Of a DNA stretch of 64,000 bases, positions 25,196 through 33,587 are shown piece by piece. A model generated the notes under the pieces. It was not told the origin of the DNA. It saw nothing but the letters and a program-made list of their open reading frames with translations, and made no database searches. Source of the DNA: Bacteroidales bacterium UBA1181. GTDB taxonomy: Bacteria > Bacteroidota > Bacteroidia > Bacteroidales > Paludibacteraceae. The stretch covers positions 62,001 to 126,000 of the forward strand of contig DBYR01000006.1 of assembly GCA_002310215.1 (NCBI GenBank), given 5' to 3'. Within the stretch, counting starts at the first letter, position 1. Every line of letters starts with the position of its first letter. The translations under genes were made by a program, and so were the position numbers.

Positions 25196-25348
25196 ATGGC
25201 AAAGAAAGCAGTCGCAAGTATGCAGAAGGGCGAAGGCCGTTCATACGCTAAGGTCATCAAGATGGTTAAGTCTCCTAAGACTGGCGCTTACTATTTCGAT
25301 GAGAAGATTGTTCACAACGATGATGTGAAAGCTTATTTGGCTAAATAA
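25196..25348 (+). CDS. DUF4295 small basic protein
   Basis: 50 residues: begins MAKKAVASMQKGEGRSYAKV and ends DVKAYLAK. Short, Lys-rich and immediately after rpmG (24-base gap), the position it holds across Bacteroidota. The family is DUF4295. I recall that a Bacteroidota-specific large-subunit protein named bL38 has been described from a Flavobacterium ribosome structure and think it is this family, but I cannot confirm that here. A ribosomal role fits the operon and composition. Confidence 0.93.
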   Translation: MAKKAVASMQKGEGRSYAKVIKMVKSPKTGAYYFDEKIVHNDDVKAYLAK

Positions 25349-25370
25349 TTTTAGCTCAGCTAATAATCAC

Positions 25371-25407
25371 AAAGTGGCATACGATTTTTCGCATGCCACT
25401 TTTTTTT
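25371..25407 (+). terminator. Terminator of the rpmB-rpmG-DUF4295 operon
   Basis: AAAGTGGCAT at 25371-25380 pairs with ATGCCACTTT at 25393-25402, followed by a run of T. It lies 22 bases after the DUF4295 stop. Confidence 0.9.
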
Positions 25408-25547
25408 GTCTCCGTACGAAACATTTTTTAAGTTAAACAATCATAAGAGAAGGCTGCAGAGACATCAATCACCCCTTCCATGCCTTGACAATGAAAATCC
25501 ACCGCATTATATTCGCATTATCCAACAACAATAAAATCGTCAGTTCT

Positions 25548-26393
25548 ATGCGCCCAATAGCCCTCTCACATATCACGGTGTTCCTATCGCTCAGCATCTG
25601 CGCTTGCTCGCAAACGCCCGGAGAGCAACTGGCTATCCCGCAACAAAAGGACACGACCATAGTCCCACAGGCTCCCGCCCCATCGAAGATCCTTGTCGGA
25701 GCCCAGGCGCTCATGGACAACTACCCTGACTTCATCAAAGGATACGAAGGCAACCATCTCCTTTTGGCGGATGGCTCCGCCCTACTCTACGACGACCAGA
25801 AAGGAAAGGGCTTCATCGAACGCATGGACAAACCTGACGTGGAGGATATGTTCTCCCAGCCCTACGACACCAGCGTATGGCTCCCCACCCGCAATTACGA
25901 CCCGGGAAGAGTCCGCAACGAAGAACTGTTGAAGTATATGTATGGCAAAAACGAGGCGGAGGCAAGGAAAGGCCTGGTCCGTGTCAAATGGTTCAAGCAA
26001 CAACTGCTGTTCAGTAGCGTGAACGGTGCGGCCGATAGTCTGAAAGCGGTGGCCAAGGAACTGGCACAACTCCCCGCCTCCTACCAGAAGTACTTCGACA
26101 ACGCCTCCACCTTCTACTGGCGCACCGTCCGAGGAAGCAACCGCTTGAGCGCACATAGCTTCGGCATCGCCATCGACATCAACACGAAATTCTCCGATTA
26201 CTGGAGGTGGAAGAACCCCGGCAAAGGGGAGGAAGATAGTCTGAAATATACGAACCGTATTCCGAAAGAGATCATCCAGATATTCGAGAAGCACGGATTC
26301 ATCTCGGGTGCGAGGTGGTACCACTTCGACACCATGCACTTTGAATTCAGGCCTGACCTACTACAGGCAAGCCGTAACCAAACAAACAACTAA
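25548..26393 (+). CDS. M15-family D,D-peptidase (VanY-like), probable lipoprotein
   Basis: 281 residues from the ATG at 25548, which is followed directly by a hydrophobic signal and a Cys (LSLSICACSQ); an ATG at 25485 would add a 21-residue hydrophilic lead. Zinc ligands of the M15 family: SAHSFGIAIDI (His and Asp, about residue 200) and YHFDTMHFEF (His, about residue 260). These enzymes cut D-Ala-containing bonds in peptidoglycan or its stem peptides. The likely lipid anchor puts it in the periplasm or on the outer membrane. 12 bases before the DUF4846 lipoprotein gene, so the two probably act together on the cell wall. Confidence 0.85.
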   Translation: MRPIALSHITVFLSLSICACSQTPGEQLAIPQQKDTTIVPQAPAPSKILVGAQALMDNYPDFIKGYEGNHLLLADGSALLYDDQKGKGFIERMDKPDVEDMFSQPYDTSVWLPTRNYDPGRVRNEELLKYMYGKNEAEARKGLVRVKWFKQQLLFSSVNGAADSLKAVAKELAQLPASYQKYFDNASTFYWRTVRGSNRLSAHSFGIAIDINTKFSDYWRWKNPGKGEEDSLKYTNRIPKEIIQIFEKHGFISGARWYHFDTMHFEFRPDLLQASRNQTNN

Positions 26394-26405
26394 ACGTCAA
26401 GCCTC

Positions 26406-27407
26406 ATGGAAACACGAAAGAAAATCAACGCACTAATATGTCCAGGAATAACGCTTCTTCTTGCGGGGATGCCCCTCATCTCCTGCGCAGGAACGCCCAG
26501 CGAGACGGGCAAGGGGGAAGAAGTGATTATTCAGAGCGTCAGCCCAAGCGACGATTCAATCGTCTCCGAGGGAAAGGGCAATTATACAAGCGGCAAATAC
26601 TACCGCATAGACCCACAGGGGAACACGCTCAAGAGCCGATACGTATGTCTCGACAACGATTGGGAACGCCCGTATACCGACGGATACGCAGAGTGGTTGC
26701 TCAACCTGGAACTCTATCCGCAAGGGCACGAGACACGCTACTACAATGGTGACGTCAAGTACAATTCCAGCCAAATCTGTGTGGGTGTCCTGAAGACGGA
26801 CTTGGTGGGCAACTTCGCCAAGGGAGGGAAGGAAGTGCCGGCTGACCTGCAACAATGCGCCGACGCCTGCATGCGTCTGTGGGCGGAGTATCTTTGGAAG
26901 AACAAACAATACGATAAGATACACTTCAAAGGCGGCAACGGATTCGTCTACGAATACGCTAAATGGGCGGCTGGCTACCGTGTCCACTTCGACAGGAACT
27001 GGAAAGCCTCATGGAGCAAAGACGCACAGCCCGACTATGGGTACACCACCTTCCGCAAATACCTCTCCTTGGTATTCACCTACTGCGGCACAGCCTCCTT
27101 GGCGGCAGAGTTGAAGAAAGTGGTGCCAACAGACATCCGTCCGGGAGACATACTCATCTACGGCGGCAGTCCAGGCCACGCCGTGACCGTCATGGACGTG
27201 CTACGCAATAAGAAGACGGGGCAACTGAAGGTTATGCTCAGCCAAAGCTATATGCCTGCGCAAGAGATAGAAATACTCGCCAACCCGGACGACAATAACG
27301 CTCCTTGGTTCGACATAGAAATCGAGAAACGTCCTTGGGTCAACACCCCACAATGGTATTTCGATTTCAACAACAGAAGCGCGTTCCGAAGATGGAGCGG
27401 CAGATAA
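26406..27407 (+). CDS. DUF4846-family lipoprotein
   Basis: 333 residues. Lipoprotein signal ends at LLAGMPLISC. The body matches my recollection of DUF4846: ADLQQCADACMRLWAEYLW near residue 150, GTASLAAEL, GDILIYGGSPGHAVTVMDV near residue 250, and LSQSYMPAQEIEIL. Function of the family is not known to me. The order Cys (TYCGTAS), then GD-x-L, then GHAV is reminiscent of NlpC/P60-type cysteine peptidases, but I cannot show homology. Partner of the M15 peptidase gene 12 bases upstream. Confidence 0.8.
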   Translation: METRKKINALICPGITLLLAGMPLISCAGTPSETGKGEEVIIQSVSPSDDSIVSEGKGNYTSGKYYRIDPQGNTLKSRYVCLDNDWERPYTDGYAEWLLNLELYPQGHETRYYNGDVKYNSSQICVGVLKTDLVGNFAKGGKEVPADLQQCADACMRLWAEYLWKNKQYDKIHFKGGNGFVYEYAKWAAGYRVHFDRNWKASWSKDAQPDYGYTTFRKYLSLVFTYCGTASLAAELKKVVPTDIRPGDILIYGGSPGHAVTVMDVLRNKKTGQLKVMLSQSYMPAQEIEILANPDDNNAPWFDIEIEKRPWVNTPQWYFDFNNRSAFRRWSGR

Positions 27408-27507
27408 GACCGCACAAAAAGCGGGCGTGCCAAACATAAGTTTTGACACGCCCGTTATCTATAATATCCGCAAGGGATAACTCCCTAACGTCTCTTCCCT
27501 TCTACGA

Positions 27508-28392
27508 TTACAATGCGGCAGAGATTGTCTCCACGCCCTTGTCAATCTTACGAACCAAGCCCACCAAGACAGAGCCCGGACCAACCTCCGTGAAGCTATC
27601 CGCACCTGCGGCGATCATGTTCTGCACGGACTGGGTCCACTTCACAGGAGAGGTGAGTTGTTTCACCAAATTAGCCTTGATCGTCTCAGGGTCAGTCTCC
27701 GCCTTCGTGGTGACGTTCTGATAGACAGGACAGATAGGCGCACGGAAACTTGTAGCCTCGATAGCCGCAGCCAACTCCACCTTAGCAGGTTCCATCAACG
27801 GAGAGTGGAAAGCACCGCTCACGGAGAGTTTCAACGCACGGCGCGCACCCGCAGCCGTGGCCAATTCGCAAGCCTTATCGATGCCCGCCATCGTACCAGA
27901 GATCACCAGCTGACCAGGGCAGTTATAGTTAGCAGGGACAACCACCTCACCCTCAACAGAGGCGCAGATCTCCTCCACCTTCTCGTCAGGCAAACCGATG
28001 ATGGCAGCCATGGTGGAAGGGTTCATTTCGCAAGCCTTCTGCATCGCCAAGGCACGCTTGGAAACGAGGCTCACACCATCCGCAAAGTCGATGGCGCCAG
28101 CGGCCACCAAGGCGGAGAACTCACCCAAGGAGTGGCCCGCGACCATATCAGGAGCGAACTTCTCGCCCAACGACTTCGCCAAGATGACGGAATGAAGGAA
28201 GACAGCAGGTTGGGTCACCTTGGTCTGCTTCAGTTCAGACTCCTCGCCCGCGAACATGACATCCGTGATACGGAAGCCGAGAATATCATTAGCCTTTTCG
28301 AACAAATCCTTAGCCAACGGGACGTTATCGTACAAATCCTTGCCCATCCCGATGAATTGAGCACCTTGCCCAGGAAATACAAATGCTTTCAT
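27508..28392 (-). CDS. fabD: Malonyl-CoA:ACP transacylase
   Basis: 294 residues. Moves malonyl from CoA to acyl carrier protein to start each elongation round. Motifs: FVFPGQGAQ at the N-terminus, the nucleophile Ser88 in GHSLGEF, the Arg in SKRALAMQ, and the active-site His in SGAFHSPLM near residue 200. Last gene of a minus-strand group behind the surface nuclease gene (13-base gap). Confidence 0.97.
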   Translation of the reverse strand: MKAFVFPGQGAQFIGMGKDLYDNVPLAKDLFEKANDILGFRITDVMFAGEESELKQTKVTQPAVFLHSVILAKSLGEKFAPDMVAGHSLGEFSALVAAGAIDFADGVSLVSKRALAMQKACEMNPSTMAAIIGLPDEKVEEICASVEGEVVVPANYNCPGQLVISGTMAGIDKACELATAAGARRALKLSVSGAFHSPLMEPAKVELAAAIEATSFRAPICPVYQNVTTKAETDPETIKANLVKQLTSPVKWTQSVQNMIAAGADSFTEVGPGSVLVGLVRKIDKGVETISAAL

Positions 28393-28405
28393 AAAAAAGT
28401 TATGA

Positions 28406-29329
28406 TTAATGGTTAAATGTATGCGTGTTTGAATAATTCACAAAGGTAGCCTCAGGCCATTTAGAGAGGTCAGAACGGCTCTCACACCTTGCTTGGAAGT
28501 CCTTATCCATATTAGAGAAGAAATCTATACCCGTCATTCTTTCCACCTCATCCACCGTAGTGACATAATCGGTGAAAGGCTTATCGAGCGCCTGATTCGG
28601 GATGACGAAGGCGACCATCTTCTCCTTGCCCCGTTTCGAGAAGTCGAAAAGAATCTTGTAGAATTTATCAGGGATAGTCACATTGGTACGCACGTCCTTG
28701 CCTCGGCTCGTAGCGTACATTTTCCTCGCTTCCTGACCCGGTTTCGGGAGCACAGGACCTGTCACCACATAAAGGCGTTCATACTTCCGCACCCACGAGC
28801 GAGTCTGCATCTCTAGATCGTTCCAAATGCCATTGTTAAAGCCCTTCACCTGCGGGGAAATATTGCTGGTCAAGAAACACTCCTCCATAGCGGTGGCATC
28901 GAAGCGCATGTCAGCGGAAGGTGCCAGATGCCCCCTGTCGTAGCCACTGTTCTGGTAATCCTGAGGATCAGCGGAGCCCGTCTCCACCATAGGGTCGGAG
29001 GAGAAATCCTCCTTACGGGCCAGATTGCCCTCCACCTCGCCTCTCGTAAGCTCGTAAGCCACCCACTCAGACTGCTCGTCCGACTCCGAATAAGAGAAAG
29101 AGTAGTTCGCATGGCGATAGGTTTTTCCCTTGCAATTGGTATGTGTGAAGACAGCGTCACCCGACGGATTATCATCCAATGAAGCCGCAGTCCCCGAGGC
29201 AGGAAAGACCTTGGTTAGATCCTGAGATTCCGTCTCGGACGAAGAAGTAGCAGGCACATCCGCAGGAAGAGCCACACAAGCCCCCAAGAGCAGGGGGAAG
29301 AGATATGCTATAGAGTAAAAAAGCCTCAT
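28406..29329 (-). CDS. DNA/RNA non-specific endonuclease, lipoprotein
   Basis: 307 residues from the ATG at 29329, which overlaps the nadC stop as ATGA and starts a lipoprotein signal (YLFPLLLGAC). Upstream in-frame starts lie inside nadC and are rejected. The catalytic motif DRGHLAPSAD (~135) has the general-base His of the beta-beta-alpha metal NUC1 family, followed by FLTSNISPQVKGFN with the metal-binding Asn, and YVVTGPVL. It should cut DNA and RNA outside the cytoplasm, for nutrient scavenging or DNA removal. The lipid anchor predicts an envelope or surface position. Confidence 0.9.
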   Translation of the reverse strand: MRLFYSIAYLFPLLLGACVALPADVPATSSSETESQDLTKVFPASGTAASLDDNPSGDAVFTHTNCKGKTYRHANYSFSYSESDEQSEWVAYELTRGEVEGNLARKEDFSSDPMVETGSADPQDYQNSGYDRGHLAPSADMRFDATAMEECFLTSNISPQVKGFNNGIWNDLEMQTRSWVRKYERLYVVTGPVLPKPGQEARKMYATSRGKDVRTNVTIPDKFYKILFDFSKRGKEKMVAFVIPNQALDKPFTDYVTTVDEVERMTGIDFFSNMDKDFQARCESRSDLSKWPEATFVNYSNTHTFNH

Positions 29330-30177
29330 TTCACAGCTTTTAAGCTCATGTCCAGACCTTTCACGGAATGGGTAAGCGCACCGACAGAGATGAAGTCCAC
29401 GCCACACTCAGCATACGAGCGCAACGTCTTGAAGGTGATACCGCCGGAAGACTCCGTCTCACACCTGCCGTTGATGATCTTCACAGCCTTGCGGGTTGTC
29501 TCCGTGTCGAAGTTGTCCAGCATGATTCTATCCACGCCACCAATCTTCAACACCTGATCCAGCTCGTCCAGGTTGCGCACCTCCACCTCTATCTTCAGGT
29601 TCTTGCCCTTCTCCTTCAAGTAACGTTTCGCGTTAGTGACCGCATTCTCGATACCGCCAGCGAAATCAATGTGATTATCTTTCAACAGGATCATATCAAA
29701 AAGGCCGATACGATGGTTGCCACCGCCACCGATCTTAACAGCCATCTTTTCCAGAATACGAAGACCTGGTGTCGTCTTACGGGTATCGATCACCTTCGTG
29801 TGTAGGTCTGCGATCTCCTTAGCGTACTTATTCGTCTGCGTGGCGATACCGCTCATGCGTTGCATGATATTCAGCACGATACGCTCCGTCTGAAGCAGAG
29901 AACGCTCCTTACCCGAAACGTAGAAAGCGATGTCTCCCGGTTTCACGTGCGCCCCGTCCTCGATCAGCACTTCCACCTGTAGCTCAGGGTCGAACTTGGC
30001 GAAGACCCGTTTAGCGATCTCCACACCAGCGAGCACGCCCTCCTCCTTGACGAGGAGCTGTGCCTTACCCTTCTGGGATTCAGGGATACAACAAAGCGTA
30101 GTATGGTCACCATCACCGATATCCTCCGCAAAAGCGAGGTCCAGCAAATCTTCAATCAATTCATTTTCAGTCTTCAT
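29326..30177 (-). CDS. nadC: Quinolinate phosphoribosyltransferase (nicotinate-nucleotide pyrophosphorylase)
   Basis: 283 residues. Makes nicotinate mononucleotide from quinolinate and PRPP in de novo NAD synthesis. Motifs: EDIGDGDHTT near residue 15, RIVLNIMQRMSGIAT near residue 100, DTRKTTPGLR near residue 132, GGGNHRIGLFDMILLKDNH near residue 155 and EVEVRNLDEL. Cytoplasmic. Overlaps the nuclease start by 4 bases. Confidence 0.97.
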   Translation of the reverse strand: MKTENELIEDLLDLAFAEDIGDGDHTTLCCIPESQKGKAQLLVKEEGVLAGVEIAKRVFAKFDPELQVEVLIEDGAHVKPGDIAFYVSGKERSLLQTERIVLNIMQRMSGIATQTNKYAKEIADLHTKVIDTRKTTPGLRILEKMAVKIGGGGNHRIGLFDMILLKDNHIDFAGGIENAVTNAKRYLKEKGKNLKIEVEVRNLDELDQVLKIGGVDRIMLDNFDTETTRKAVKIINGRCETESSGGITFKTLRSYAECGVDFISVGALTHSVKGLDMSLKAVK

Positions 30178-30252
30178 CTTTCATTATCAAATTAAGAGGA
30201 AAGATCCTCTATTTCACATACATAGAAGCACAAGAAAGGCAGACAGATACGC

Positions 30253-30639
30253 TTAATTGGAAGATTGTTCAATCTTCAACTGGCGAATCGACTCCCTCGA
30301 ACCACTCTTCGTGGTGAGTATCAGGACTTGGAATGTACCAGAATCCGTATATAGTTTGCCCATCAAAAGGCCTGTTTTTTCCTTTTCGGTCTTGTGGGTG
30401 ACGGCGAAATTGGACGGGCGATGCTTCCTGAAGAAAGAGGAAATAGCATCCTGAGCCTGCATCCTGCTTTTCACGCAATCAGAACGGTCTATGGTCAAAT
30501 CCACGCTCGTGTCCAAAAACGAATTAATTCTTTGCACATCTCCCACTGAGAAAGCCCTCACAATGTCCGGATTCGCATGTAGGGAAGCCATCACGGTTCC
30601 GAACACCAGAATCAGGAAAATTCTTTTGTTCATTTTCAT
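30253..30639 (-). CDS. DUF4783-family exported protein
   Basis: 128 residues with a signal peptide (FLILVFGTVMASLHA). The mature part of ~105 residues fits DUF4783: IVRAFSVGDVQRINSFLD, then SRMQAQDAISSFFRKHRP, then a strand-rich end to RQLKIEQ. NTF2-like fold suspected; function unknown. Lies 75 bases upstream of nadC on the same strand. Confidence 0.8.
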   Translation of the reverse strand: MKMNKRIFLILVFGTVMASLHANPDIVRAFSVGDVQRINSFLDTSVDLTIDRSDCVKSRMQAQDAISSFFRKHRPSNFAVTHKTEKEKTGLLMGKLYTDSGTFQVLILTTKSGSRESIRQLKIEQSSN

Positions 30640-30706
30640 AATTCCTCAAGTATTATCGACACGCTCATTTTATACCTCAAATGGGTGTCCCGATTATCTT
30701 TTTTAA

Positions 30707-30714
30707 TATTTTTG
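30707..30714 (+). promoter_or_regulatory. Promoter -7 box of rlmH
   Basis: TATTTTTG matches TAnnTTTG and lies 20 bases before the rlmH ATG. No clear -33 box. Confidence 0.5.
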
Positions 30715-30734
30715 CGCCATAAAAAATAGCGAAA

Positions 30735-31208
30735 ATGAAAGTCACACTTCTTACAGTCGGCAAAACTAATGATTTATCCTTTAAAAATGCAATTTCTGAG
30801 TACCAAAAGCGACTAAAATTCTACATTTCTTTCGAAATAGAGGAAATCCCCTCTCTAAAAAATACGAAAAATTTGACAGAAGACAAGCAAAAGGAGAAAG
30901 AAGGTGAACTAATCCTAAAATATTTACAAGCGGAAGACGAAGTCATTTTATTGGATGACAAGGGGGACGAATTCACCTCCAAACAGTTCGCCACGTATAT
31001 CGAAAAGAAAGCATCATCCGGACTGAAACAACTCTATTTCGTAGTTGGGGGACCCTATGGATTTTCGCAGGAGGTCTATCAACGAGCGAACGGGAAGGTA
31101 TCCCTTTCACGCATGACCTTTTCGCACCAGATGGTACGTCTTGTCTTCACGGAACAACTCTACCGCGCCATGACGATACTGCGGGGAGAACCTTATCACC
31201 ACGAATAG
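30735..31208 (+). CDS. rlmH: 23S rRNA pseudouridine-1915 N3-methyltransferase
   Basis: 157 residues, normal for this small SPOUT-class enzyme, which methylates position 1915 of 23S rRNA with SAM. Motifs: VILLDDKGDEFTSKQFA near residue 74, FVVGGPYGF near residue 102 (SAM-binding knot) and the C-terminal signature SHQMVRLVFTEQLYRA with the closing GEPYHHE. Monocistronic. Confidence 0.97.
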   Translation: MKVTLLTVGKTNDLSFKNAISEYQKRLKFYISFEIEEIPSLKNTKNLTEDKQKEKEGELILKYLQAEDEVILLDDKGDEFTSKQFATYIEKKASSGLKQLYFVVGGPYGFSQEVYQRANGKVSLSRMTFSHQMVRLVFTEQLYRAMTILRGEPYHHE

Positions 31209-31378
31209 GAATTAAGAGTTAAGAATTGATTGGGGGAAATGCGCATCACTATACGCCGTGCACAACCCACAGCCTGTAAAACCAACCCTATACATAGCCC
31301 AGGGCAACACCTGGGGAGGTGATACAACATGAAGTTCTAAGCCACAAAGAGATTGTCACATCATAGGCAGAGGTGTCC

Positions 31379-31412
31379 CCCCTGTGCCGAAGGAGCGACA
31401 CTATAGACCTTA
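31379..31412 (+). repeat. Degenerate intergenic repeat, copy 1
   Basis: Reads CCCCTGTGCCGAAGGAGCG and ends TATAGACCTTA. It matches copy 2 after small gaps: both have CCCCT, CCGAAGG, GC and end in GACCTTA. It lies in a 281-base gap with no gene. Confidence 0.55.
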
Positions 31413-31431
31413 AACATTTAACGCTCGTTGT

Positions 31432-31467
31432 CCCCTAAGCCCCGAAGGGGCATCATTATTGACCTTA
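31432..31467 (+). repeat. Degenerate intergenic repeat, copy 2, with hairpin
   Basis: Reads CCCCTAAGCCCCGAAGGGGC and ends TTGACCTTA. GCCCC/GGGGC forms a tight hairpin over a GAA loop. 53 bases from copy 1, same direction. Neither copy looks coding. Confidence 0.55.
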
Positions 31468-31489
31468 GGCTCAAAAGGTGTTCTCAAAC

Positions 31490-32326
31490 CTAATTCGAGA
31501 AAAGCTCAGCCACCATAGTGGCATACGTCTTCGAAACAGGAATAACCTCGCAGGAATTGCCCGAATCGAGCTCCAGCAGCAATCCCTCCGCCGACTTGCG
31601 AAGGACACGCACCTTCCTGAAATTCACCACATAGAAGCGATGGCAACGATGAATGTTGTAGGAGGAGAAAGACTCCTCGATGCTCTTCAATGAATTGCGC
31701 AGCATAAAGCGCATCTTTTCCCCACGATTGTTCAAGTAGAAGATATAAATATAATTGTCCGCAGATTGGGCATACAGGAAATCATCTATACGGATGGAAA
31801 TGCGGAAAACGTCCTTTTCATCGTAGAAATTCAAGACTTCACGATCCTTATCCACCAACTTAATTTGGGAGGAAATCTCACTGATCACCTGTTTTTTCTC
31901 CTGCAATGCGAAGTAGAGCCAGGAAATCGTATAGGGTAACGCCAAGATAGTGACGACCGAGATGGACGTATGCAACATGATCGGCAGGAAAGGACGCTGG
32001 GCGGAATCCACCGACCAACCCACGAGGGACAATCCTAACGATATGAAAATCAATTCCAAAACAATCCACCAGCAAAACTGCTGGAAGGTGAAAGGATGTT
32101 TCCGATTTATCTTATAGAAAGCGAAACGGCTGGCGGACATAATAATGTATCCTATGATAACAAGGGACAAGACGTAATAATTAGACCTACCCTCGCCCTC
32201 CAAACCACGGATAAAGACATTCGGCCTATAAACAAAAGAGAAGAGCGCCGCCAGGATAAAAACCAGCGTAAGGAAGTGCAAAACGCCCCTCTTCTCCGTC
32301 ATAAATATAGGTATATGTCTCTCCAT
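31490..32326 (-). CDS. Membrane-bound LytTR-family transcriptional regulator
   Basis: 278 residues from the ATG at 32326; a TTG start at 32347 would lie inside the promoter -7 box and is rejected. Four predicted membrane helices in the first ~135 residues, a short coiled linker (LQEKKQVISEISSQIK), then a LytTR DNA-binding domain of ~95 residues (DDFLYAQSADNYIYIFY, LKSIEESF, IHRCHRFYVVNFRKV, VIPVSKTYA). No receiver domain and no histidine kinase, so it probably senses a signal in the membrane and binds DNA directly. Target genes unknown; not in an operon. Confidence 0.88.
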   Translation of the reverse strand: MERHIPIFMTEKRGVLHFLTLVFILAALFSFVYRPNVFIRGLEGEGRSNYYVLSLVIIGYIIMSASRFAFYKINRKHPFTFQQFCWWIVLELIFISLGLSLVGWSVDSAQRPFLPIMLHTSISVVTILALPYTISWLYFALQEKKQVISEISSQIKLVDKDREVLNFYDEKDVFRISIRIDDFLYAQSADNYIYIFYLNNRGEKMRFMLRNSLKSIEESFSSYNIHRCHRFYVVNFRKVRVLRKSAEGLLLELDSGNSCEVIPVSKTYATMVAELFSN

Positions 32327-32344
32327 CTTGATTCGTTTAATGCG

Positions 32345-32352
32345 CAAAAATA
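32345..32352 (-). promoter_or_regulatory. Promoter -7 box of the LytTR gene
   Basis: Minus-strand TATTTTTG matches TAnnTTTG, with a TTG core 20 bases upstream. It fixes the coding start at the ATG at 32326. Confidence 0.55.
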
Positions 32353-32510
32353 GTTAATTTATTTTCATGTTACAATTTTTTCGCAAAGCCAAATTCACTC
32401 ATTTCGCAAAAATAATCAGAATTTCACCCCAAAATATGAAATTTTATCCCTTTTAAAGGGTGCCGTAAACCATAATAAACCATAAAATTTCCCGATGGAA
32501 TTGGATTTTT

Positions 32511-32518
32511 TAATTTTG
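32511..32518 (+). promoter_or_regulatory. Promoter -7 box of the fabH-fabK-fabF operon
   Basis: TAATTTTG matches TAnnTTTG. The start of transcription near 32525 would give a leader of about 80 bases containing a small hairpin (AGCAGA/TCTGCT, 32569-32588). No clear -33 box. Confidence 0.55.
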
Positions 32519-32606
32519 CATTGCCAAAAAAGGGGCGCAAATGCGTTATTAGATTGGCGAGCGAACAAGCAGAGCTCCAAATCTGCTAATTACGTAACGA
32601 TTTAAG

Positions 32607-33554
32607 ATGAAAATCATAGGAACAGGAAGTGCAATTCCACGGAGAGAGGTGACCAACGACATGCTTGCGGAGTTCTTGGACACGAGCGACGAATGGATAT
32701 CCACCCGCACGGGCATTAAAAGTCGCAGAGTGTTGTCGACGGACGAGGATCTCACACAATTGGCCATACAAGCAGCAAAGGAAGCGTTGAAAGATGCGAA
32801 GATAGACCCCTCCGAATTGGACTACATCTTGTGCCACAATGTAAGCAACGACTTCGAGACGCCAGCACTCGCCTGCGTCATCCAAGGTGCGGTCAGCGCT
32901 CATTGCCCATCTCTCGACTTGAATGGCGCCTGTTCGGGCTTCATCTTCACATTAGACTGCGCCAACGGTTTGATGAAAGCCGGCAGAGCGAAAAAAATCC
33001 TCATCGTATGTGCGGAACACATGACGAAGATGACAGACTGGACCCGCCGCGAGAGCTGCGTGCTTTTCGGAGATGGCGCAGGAGCTATCATCATCACGGA
33101 CGAGGGACCTGACTGTGAAATCAGCATATCCACCACCTATAGTGACGCACTCACCTGCAACGCGAGAGTGGTAACCACTCCGTTCAGCCAACAAGAGGAG
33201 AAGTACGCCAAACTGGTGATGAAGGGAAGGGAAGTATTCAAATTAGCCGTACAAAGTTCGGCGCACGACATTCAAGATGTGATGGACAAGGCGCACGTGA
33301 CAGCGGAAGACGTGAGATTCTTCTTGCTACACCAAGCCAACCTACGCATTGTGGACGCCATAAAATCTCACCTGGACCAACCAGAAGAAAAATTTCCTCA
33401 TAACATCGAGAAGCGAGGCAACACCTCCTCCGCGAGCGTGCCGCTGCTGTTGGACGAAATCAATAAACAGGGTATGATTAAAGAGGGTGACATACTGGTA
33501 TTCAGTGCGTTCGGCGCCGGATTCTCCTCCGGAGCGTGCCTCGTGAGATGGTAA
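32607..33554 (+). CDS. fabH: 3-oxoacyl-ACP synthase III
   Basis: 315 residues. Condenses an acyl-CoA primer with malonyl-ACP to start fatty-acid synthesis. Catalytic triad visible: Cys109 (NGACSGF), His in FLLHQANLRI near residue 238, Asn in EKRGNTSSASVP near residue 270. GDGAGAI and FGAGFSSGA are further signatures. First gene of fabH-fabK-fabF, with 33 bases to fabK. Confidence 0.96.
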   Translation: MKIIGTGSAIPRREVTNDMLAEFLDTSDEWISTRTGIKSRRVLSTDEDLTQLAIQAAKEALKDAKIDPSELDYILCHNVSNDFETPALACVIQGAVSAHCPSLDLNGACSGFIFTLDCANGLMKAGRAKKILIVCAEHMTKMTDWTRRESCVLFGDGAGAIIITDEGPDCEISISTTYSDALTCNARVVTTPFSQQEEKYAKLVMKGREVFKLAVQSSAHDIQDVMDKAHVTAEDVRFFLLHQANLRIVDAIKSHLDQPEEKFPHNIEKRGNTSSASVPLLLDEINKQGMIKEGDILVFSAFGAGFSSGACLVRW

Positions 33555-33587
33555 TTTAATAAGACAAAAAATCTAAAGGATAAAGAT

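Noticed and set aside
20947..25407. Possible tRNA or other stable RNA genes in intergenic gaps
   Set aside because: I looked for cloverleaf arms and CCA ends in the gaps and found none.
29330..29407. Upstream start for the surface nuclease
   Set aside because: It would lie inside nadC and place a charged stretch before the lipoprotein signal; the ATGA overlap at 29326-29329 is the natural start.
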